A stretch of 64,000 nucleotides of DNA from NCBI GenBank assembly GCA_947488295.1, contig CANKYU010000002.1, forward strand, positions 806,001 to 870,000, in the 5' to 3' direction. The notes under the pieces were generated by a model. That model ran no database searches. It was not told where the DNA came from and saw nothing but the letters and a program-made list of their open reading frames with translations. A program made the position numbers and the translations under genes. Origin of the DNA: an uncultured Anderseniella sp. GTDB taxonomy: Bacteria > Pseudomonadota > Alphaproteobacteria > Rhizobiales > Aestuariivirgaceae. Shown here one piece after another: positions 58,293 through 64,000 of this stretch; position 1 is the first letter of the stretch; the number at the start of each line of letters is the position of its first letter.

Positions 58293-61127
58293 CTAGCCGG
58301 CCCGGGCAATTTCCTGCTTCCTGCCGGTTTCCAGTACGTCAATCAGGTTTTCCTCTATCGACTTCAGCCTGGTCTTGCTGGTGATTTTCTGGCCGATCAG
58401 ATCGGTTACGTAAAACACATCAACTGCGCGCTCGCCGAATGTGGTGATCTGTGCCGAGGCGATATTGAGATTCAGCCGGAACAGGCTGTCGGTCAGTTTG
58501 AACAGCAGGCCCAGCCGATCAAGGCCTGCCACTTCGACCACCGTGAACCGGTTTGACGTGTCGTTGGATATGATGACCTGCGGTTCCACGGTGAAGGCCT
58601 TGATGCGGCCTTTCGGGCGGGATGCTTCGGCAACCGCCTTGCGCAGCTGGATCTTGCCTGCAAACGCCTGACGCATCAGGTCCAGGATACGGTCAATGCG
58701 CCGGTGTTCATCCTCCGCGTCTTCAAACTCGCGCTGGATGAGCAGCGTATCGAGCGCCATGCCGTCGGTGGTCGTAAAAATTTTTGCCCCGACAATATTG
58801 GCCGCCCCGGCGGCGCAGGCGCCGGTCAGCAGGGCAAGCAGGCGCGGATGATCCGGCACATAGACGGTTATTTCGGTGATCGACTTGAAATTGTCGGTGC
58901 GCACGTCAAAGGCCACGGTTTCATCGGCTGCGGCGGCCCGGGTCAGTAGTTTCGCGTCCATCAGCTGATGGTCGAGATCCACCGTATACCAGTAAGCGTC
59001 ATAGTGGCGCTCCAGATAGGCCGATATCTGTGCTGCGTCCCAGTCCGGCAATGCACCGGCAAGCGCCATCTTGGCTGCCTCGATCCGGTCGATGCGCGAG
59101 ATCGAAGTATGCCCGCCGGACAGGTGCGGCTCGGTTTCCGAATACAGGGTGCGCAACAGCTGGCCCTTCCAGCCATTCCACACACCCGGGCCCACCGCGC
59201 GAATGTCTACCACGGTCAGCACCAGCAGCAGGCGCAGCCGTTCCGGGCTTTGCACGATTTCGGCAAAATCGGTGATGGTCTTGTAATCGGACAGATCCCG
59301 CATCTGGGCTGTCTCGCTCATGATCAGATGATGACGCACCAGCCACACGACGGTCTCGGTCTCAGACTTGCTCAGGCCAAGGCGCGGGCACAGGGTGCCG
59401 GCGACCTTTGCGCCGGCGATGGAGTGGTCCTCCTTGCGCCCCTTGGCGATGTCATGCAGCAGCACGGCGACATACAGGACCCGCCTTGAAACCACCCCCT
59501 TGATAATATCGGAGGCAAGCGGATGGTCCTGCTGCAACAGACCCTGGTCGATTTGCGACAGGATACCCACAGCCCGTATCAGGTGCTCGTCAACGGTATA
59601 GTGGTGGTACATGTTGAACTGCATCAACGCCGTGATGCGTCCAAACTCCGGGATGAACCTGCCCAGCACACCGGCTTCGCTCATGCGCCGTAACACGGCT
59701 TCGGGATCGCGCGACTTGGTCAGAATGTCGAGAAACAGCTCATTGGCTACCGGGTCTGCCCGCATCTGCTTGTCGATGGCGCGGCGGCTGCGGCGTACCA
59801 GTTGCAGGGTTGTGGGATGTATCGACAGGTTGTTGTGCTCGGCCACCCTGAACAGGCGGATGATCGACACCGGATCGCGCACGAACAGCGTTTCGTCCAC
59901 CGCAGCGATGCGGCCGGTTTCAATTTTGAAAACGCCTTCGTCGTCCAGTTTGATCGAACGCCAGCCGAAGCGTTCGAACAGTTCACTCATGCTCGGCACC
60001 TGCTTGATCTGCTGGGCCTCCAGCACGGCCGACATGATGCGTGTCAGGTCACCAACATCCTTGGCAACCAGGAAATAGTGCTTCATGAAACGTTCGACGG
60101 ACTTCAGTCCGGCATGGGCCTCATAGCCGAGCCTGGCGGCCATCTCCGACTGCTTGTCGAAGCTCAGCCGGTCATCGCCGCGCCCGGTCATGAAATGCAG
60201 GTGACAGCGCACGGCCCAGAGAAAATCCTCGCAACTGATGAAGCGGTTCTGCTCCTTGCGGGTAAACAGACCCGACTTGGTGAGCTCGCGCACAGAGCGG
60301 GTGCCGTATACGAACTTGGCGATCCAGAACAGCGTGTGCAGGTCGCGCATGCCGCCCTTGCCGTCCTTGACGTCCGGTTCGACCAGATACCGCGACTCGC
60401 CGGCGCGGCGATGGCGTTCATCGCGTTCTTCGAGCTTGTCGGCAATGAACTGGCGCTGGTCGCGCGCCAGGATGTCCTTGCCATAGCGGCCCTGCAGGTC
60501 GTCAAACAGGGGCCGGTGGCCGCAGATGAAACGGGCCTCCAGAACCGACGTCATGATGGTGGTGTCGGTGCGCACCAGCCTGATGCAGTCATCCACCGAC
60601 CGGGTGGCATGGCCGACCTTGAAGCCCAGGTCCCACAACAGATACAGGACATATTCAACAACGCTTTCGCCCCACGCGGTCTGCTTGTAGGGCAGCAGCA
60701 GCAGGAGATCGATGTCGGAACCCGGCGCCAGGGCGCCGCGGCCATAACCGCCTACCGCAACCAGCGATATGCGTTCGGACGTCGACGGATTGCTGGCGGC
60801 ATACACGATCGAGGATGCAAACTCGTAGATTGCGGTGATCAGGTGGTCCTGCAGGGCTGACAGGCGATGGGCGCAGTCGCGGCCCTTGCCGGTTTCGGTC
60901 AGCCGGGCTTCTTCATCGGCGCGCGATGTCTTGATCAGGTCTTTCAGATATTTCAACGCGGCGGGCCGGAACTCAGGCCCGTCCACGCCATGTTTGTCAG
61001 CCAGCCCGGTCAACTCGCGCAGGATATGATCGGCGCAGTACTCCGGCGCACATACATCATTTCTGGCTGGCAATGGTACGACTGGCATGGTCCTGGATCC
61101 ATTCATTCGCGCACATGCGCGGCTCAT
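58293..61127 (-). CDS. glnD: protein-PII uridylyltransferase/uridylyl-removing enzyme GlnD
   Basis: A 944-residue four-domain nitrogen sensor. The nucleotidyltransferase motif G-S-D-x-D is at 136-140 (GGYGRGALAPGSDIDLLLLL), the HD hydrolase domain has LLHDIAKGRKEDHSIAG, and two ACT domains at the C-terminus (for example ITEVYVPDHPRLLALLTGA-like and VVEVAGLDRLGLLFKL) sense glutamine. It uridylylates PII when nitrogen is scarce. An ATG at 61088 (preceded by AGGA) is an alternative start giving 931 residues; the 61127 ATG has less support. It starts 11 bases after mutS, same strand. Confidence 0.95.
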   Translation of the reverse strand: MSRACARMNGSRTMPVVPLPARNDVCAPEYCADHILRELTGLADKHGVDGPEFRPAALKYLKDLIKTSRADEEARLTETGKGRDCAHRLSALQDHLITAIYEFASSIVYAASNPSTSERISLVAVGGYGRGALAPGSDIDLLLLLPYKQTAWGESVVEYVLYLLWDLGFKVGHATRSVDDCIRLVRTDTTIMTSVLEARFICGHRPLFDDLQGRYGKDILARDQRQFIADKLEERDERHRRAGESRYLVEPDVKDGKGGMRDLHTLFWIAKFVYGTRSVRELTKSGLFTRKEQNRFISCEDFLWAVRCHLHFMTGRGDDRLSFDKQSEMAARLGYEAHAGLKSVERFMKHYFLVAKDVGDLTRIMSAVLEAQQIKQVPSMSELFERFGWRSIKLDDEGVFKIETGRIAAVDETLFVRDPVSIIRLFRVAEHNNLSIHPTTLQLVRRSRRAIDKQMRADPVANELFLDILTKSRDPEAVLRRMSEAGVLGRFIPEFGRITALMQFNMYHHYTVDEHLIRAVGILSQIDQGLLQQDHPLASDIIKGVVSRRVLYVAVLLHDIAKGRKEDHSIAGAKVAGTLCPRLGLSKSETETVVWLVRHHLIMSETAQMRDLSDYKTITDFAEIVQSPERLRLLLVLTVVDIRAVGPGVWNGWKGQLLRTLYSETEPHLSGGHTSISRIDRIEAAKMALAGALPDWDAAQISAYLERHYDAYWYTVDLDHQLMDAKLLTRAAAADETVAFDVRTDNFKSITEITVYVPDHPRLLALLTGACAAGAANIVGAKIFTTTDGMALDTLLIQREFEDAEDEHRRIDRILDLMRQAFAGKIQLRKAVAEASRPKGRIKAFTVEPQVIISNDTSNRFTVVEVAGLDRLGLLFKLTDSLFRLNLNIASAQITTFGERAVDVFYVTDLIGQKITSKTRLKSIEENLIDVLETGRKQEIARAG

Positions 61128-61138
61128 GCCAGCAAGGT

Positions 61139-63877
61139 CTAACCGTTGTCGTCGGATACAGCCAGTTTTTTCAACTGATAGACCAGCTCCAGCGCCTCCC
61201 TGGGGCTCAGGTCGTCCGGCAATATGCCGTCAAGTTTCTCAGACAGTTTTGACTGCCCGTCCGCTGAATGCGCGGCAGGTCTGGCGACGGGAACCGAGAA
61301 CAGCGGCAGATCATCAATGATGTGGCTGCGCGACTGGGCGCGTTCGCTTTCTTCCAGCAAATGCAGGACTTCCGAGGCACGCTCAATGACGCTTGCGGGC
61401 AGCCCTGCCAGCCTGGCGACCTGGATGCCGTAGGACCGGTCCGCCGCACCGGGCGCCACTTCATGCAGGAAGATCACCTCACCCTGCCATTCGCGCACCT
61501 TGACGGTTGCGTTCTTGACGCGATCCAGCTTGCCGGACAGGGCAGTCAGTTCATGAAAGTGGGTGGCAAACAGGGACCGGCAATGGTTGACCTCGTGCAG
61601 GTGTTCGACACAGGCCCAGGCAATCGACAGGCCGTCATAAGTTGCCGTGCCCCGGCCGATCTCGTCCAGAATGACCAGCGAGCGCTCGGTGGCCAGGTTG
61701 AGGATGGTCGCCGTTTCCACCATCTCCACCATGAAAGTCGAGCGTCCGCGCGCCAGGTCATCAGCCGCGCCCACGCGGCTGAAAATGCGGTCGACGGCAC
61801 CGATACGGGCCGACTTCGCCGGCACGAAACTGCCCATCTGGGCCAACAGGGCGATGATGGCATTCTGCCTGAGATAGGTCGATTTACCGGCCATGTTGGG
61901 ACCGGTCAGAAGGGTGATATGACGGGTTGGCGTGCCATCATCGTCCAGTTCGCCTGCCGACAGCATGCAGTCATTCGGTACAAATGACGGTCCGGCCTGA
62001 CGGCGCAGGGAAGCCTCCACAACCGGATGCCGCCCGCCCTCGATATCGAAGCTGCGCGATGCATCAATGTGCGGCCTCGAATAGTCGTGCCGCAGGGCCA
62101 GTTCAGCCAGCCCGCAATAGACATCCAGTTCAGCCAGCGCATCCGAGACAGCATGCAACATGTCAGCGCGCTGACAGGCTTCGTCGGCGAGATGCTCGAA
62201 CATCTCGATCTCGATGGCACGGGCCCTGTCACCGGCCAGCGATATCTTCTGTTCAAGCCCGGTCAGTTCGGTGGTGGTAAAACGCATGGCATTCGCCATG
62301 GTCTGGCGATGAATGAACTGGCCGGCATGATCGGCACCGAGCAACTGCTCGCCGCCCTGCTGGTTCAACTCGATGAAATAGCCCAGCATGTTGTTGTGTT
62401 TTATCTTCAACGCCTTCAGGCCGGTTTCTTCGGCGTACCTGGTTTGCAGGCCGGCGATGACCTTGCGGCTCTCGTCGCGCAGTGCGCGGTTTTCATCCAG
62501 CTCGGCATTGGCGCCGGCCCTGATGAACCCGCCATCGCGCGTGGTGGCCGGCAGTTCTTCCGACAACAAGCCCTCAAGACGCGAGGCAAATTCCGTATCT
62601 GCCTGCCTGAGCGCCTGCCAGATGCCTGTGAGCTTGTCCGGCCACGGGTCAATACCGGACCGCTGCGAATGCGCTGCGGCAAGGCTGTCACACAACATGA
62701 CGCCGTCCCTTACCGCGGCAAGATCGCGCGGCGACCCGCGTTTCAGGCTCAGCCTGGCCAGTGCCCGGTTCATGTCGGGGGCGTGACGCAGCGCCTCCCT
62801 GATATCGCCACACGGCGCGGTTTGCGATGTCAGCGCCTCGACAGCATCATGGCGGGCCACGATCTCGTCGACACCGGTTACCGGAGCTGCAAGCCGGTCA
62901 GCCAGCAACCTGCCGCCGGGACCGGTGACGCTCAGATCGATGGTGTGCAGCAGGCTGCCGGTGCGATCGCCCGACAGGGTCCTGACCAGTTCGAGATTGG
63001 CCCGGGTCGCGGCATCGATCAGCACGATGTGGCCGGGTTCCACCAGCGTCGGGGTGCGCAGGCTCGGCATCTTGCCGACCTGGGTCAGCATCACATAATC
63101 AAGCAGCACACCGGCGGCAGCCGTGGCAGCACGATCAAAACTGCCGAACGCGTCCAGCGATGCCACCTGGTAGTATTCCTGCAGGCGATTGCGGGCCGAG
63201 GTTGAATCGAACCTGGACGCAGGAAGCGGTGTTATGGTTGTCGCGACTTCGTCGAGCAGCACGGACAGCTCGCCATCGCCCAGCAACGCATCGGAGACCA
63301 GCAGTTCCGATGGATCGATGCGCGCCAGTTCGGAGATCAGCGCCGCACCGGTCACCGAGGTCACCGCAAATTCGCCGCTCGACATGTCCAGCCATGACAG
63401 CGCCATTTTGTCTTCGGCCCTGATGCGTGCCAGACAGGCCAGATAGTTGCTGCGCCCGGCCTGCAGGAGGTTGTCTTCGGTGATCGTGCCGGGTGTCACC
63501 AGGCGGACCACATCGCGGCGGACCACTGACTTTGAACCGCGTTTCTTTGCTTCTGCGGGATCTTCGGTCTGCTCACAGACGGCAACCTTGTGGCCAAGCC
63601 GGATCAGTCTTTGCAGGTAGTCATCGGCGGCATGAACCGGCACGCCGCACATGGGGATGTCATCGCCCAGGTGCTTGCCGCGCTTGGTCAGCGCAATTCC
63701 TAGAGCGGCAGACGCCACTTCCGCATCATTGAAGAACAGTTCGTAAAAGTCACCCATGCGATAGAACAGCAGGCTTTCGGGATGGGCCTGCTTGATCTCG
63801 GTATACTGCGCCATCATCGGCGTCATCTTGCCAGCCTGGCTTGCTGCGGGCGATGGTTGCTGGTGCGGTCTGTTCAT
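61139..63877 (-). CDS. mutS: DNA mismatch repair protein MutS
   Basis: A 912-residue MutS, recognising mismatches and driving repair through its ATPase. The mismatch-binding domain has the F-x-E motif in LLFYRMGDFYELFFNDAE; the Walker A is LTGPNMAGKSTYLRQNA, Walker B ILDEIGRGTATYDG, and the helix-turn-helix region at the C-terminus ends in LSPREALELVYQLKKLA. The length is within the family range. It is the first gene in the direction of transcription; the 123 bases upstream to the window edge show no gene. Confidence 0.97.
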   Translation of the reverse strand: MNRPHQQPSPAASQAGKMTPMMAQYTEIKQAHPESLLFYRMGDFYELFFNDAEVASAALGIALTKRGKHLGDDIPMCGVPVHAADDYLQRLIRLGHKVAVCEQTEDPAEAKKRGSKSVVRRDVVRLVTPGTITEDNLLQAGRSNYLACLARIRAEDKMALSWLDMSSGEFAVTSVTGAALISELARIDPSELLVSDALLGDGELSVLLDEVATTITPLPASRFDSTSARNRLQEYYQVASLDAFGSFDRAATAAAGVLLDYVMLTQVGKMPSLRTPTLVEPGHIVLIDAATRANLELVRTLSGDRTGSLLHTIDLSVTGPGGRLLADRLAAPVTGVDEIVARHDAVEALTSQTAPCGDIREALRHAPDMNRALARLSLKRGSPRDLAAVRDGVMLCDSLAAAHSQRSGIDPWPDKLTGIWQALRQADTEFASRLEGLLSEELPATTRDGGFIRAGANAELDENRALRDESRKVIAGLQTRYAEETGLKALKIKHNNMLGYFIELNQQGGEQLLGADHAGQFIHRQTMANAMRFTTTELTGLEQKISLAGDRARAIEIEMFEHLADEACQRADMLHAVSDALAELDVYCGLAELALRHDYSRPHIDASRSFDIEGGRHPVVEASLRRQAGPSFVPNDCMLSAGELDDDGTPTRHITLLTGPNMAGKSTYLRQNAIIALLAQMGSFVPAKSARIGAVDRIFSRVGAADDLARGRSTFMVEMVETATILNLATERSLVILDEIGRGTATYDGLSIAWACVEHLHEVNHCRSLFATHFHELTALSGKLDRVKNATVKVREWQGEVIFLHEVAPGAADRSYGIQVARLAGLPASVIERASEVLHLLEESERAQSRSHIIDDLPLFSVPVARPAAHSADGQSKLSEKLDGILPDDLSPREALELVYQLKKLAVSDDNG

Positions 63878-64000
63878 GGTGGCGGCAGACTACTCCATCA
63901 CAGACGGTTTCGTCGCTTGCCCATTTACCGCAATCCACAGCAGGTTTGGACCGCCGGCCTACGCCGCATTGCCGGGCTGCAGGAGACCGGCCACGGCCTC

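Overview
The window is a slice of an alphaproteobacterial chromosome, most likely a Hyphomicrobiales (Rhizobiales)-type bacterium. The evidence is the gene content and order: an ActR/ActS (RegA/RegB) redox pair with SenC, MmcB, an irr gene divergent from fabA-fabB-fabI, the dnaA / rpsT / enoyl-CoA hydratase / mutM / ubiE-ubiB-coaBC-dut neighbourhood, and a long trmB / rimP-nusA-ylxR-infB-rbfA-truB-rpsO-pnp block. No tRNA, rRNA or CRISPR array was seen. The genus cannot be given from sequence reading alone.

Layout. 1-6 kb: end of an ABC-2 permease, mmcB, the actR/actS pair, divergent senC, an intracellular PHA depolymerase and a YgjP-type metallopeptidase. 6-15 kb: penicillin-binding protein 1A and the replication genes gyrB, recF, dnaN and dnaA, all on the minus strand. 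15-23 kb: rpsT, an enoyl-CoA hydratase, mutM, then a tight plus-strand run ubiE-ubiB-coaBC-dut-moeB. 23-26.7 kb: a two-gene accessory module on the minus strand, a thermolysin-like zinc protease without a signal peptide translationally overlapping a ComEC-like metallo-beta-lactamase-fold protein. 27-32 kb: fabI, fabB, fabA, divergent irr, an SH3-domain membrane protein and a 2-hydroxyacid dehydrogenase. 32-43 kb: the translation and transcription block pnp-rpsO-truB-rbfA-infB-ylxR-nusA-rimP-trmB. 43-45 kb: a TetR-controlled peroxidase/thioredoxin-like cassette between trmB and metK. 45-56 kb: metK, an XRE regulator, lnt-corC-ybeY-phoH, a 264-bp MITE-like element, miaB, a fused tsaB-rimI gene, a NifU-domain gene and trpS. 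56-64 kb: a small zinc-ribbon membrane protein, murJ, glnD and mutS.

Most of the window is conserved housekeeping backbone. The points of interest are three apparent insertions into it (the protease/MBL module, the TetR cassette and the MITE), a family of about 48-bp palindromic repeats found just upstream of start codons (gyrB, miaB, the SH3 gene, half a copy at trpS), a long hairpin across the recF stop codon, and a terminator-like hairpin in the rimP-nusA leader. The best candidate for an undescribed system is the protease/MBL pair at 22990-26705. Its biochemistry can be argued from motifs; its biological role cannot be read from the sequence.
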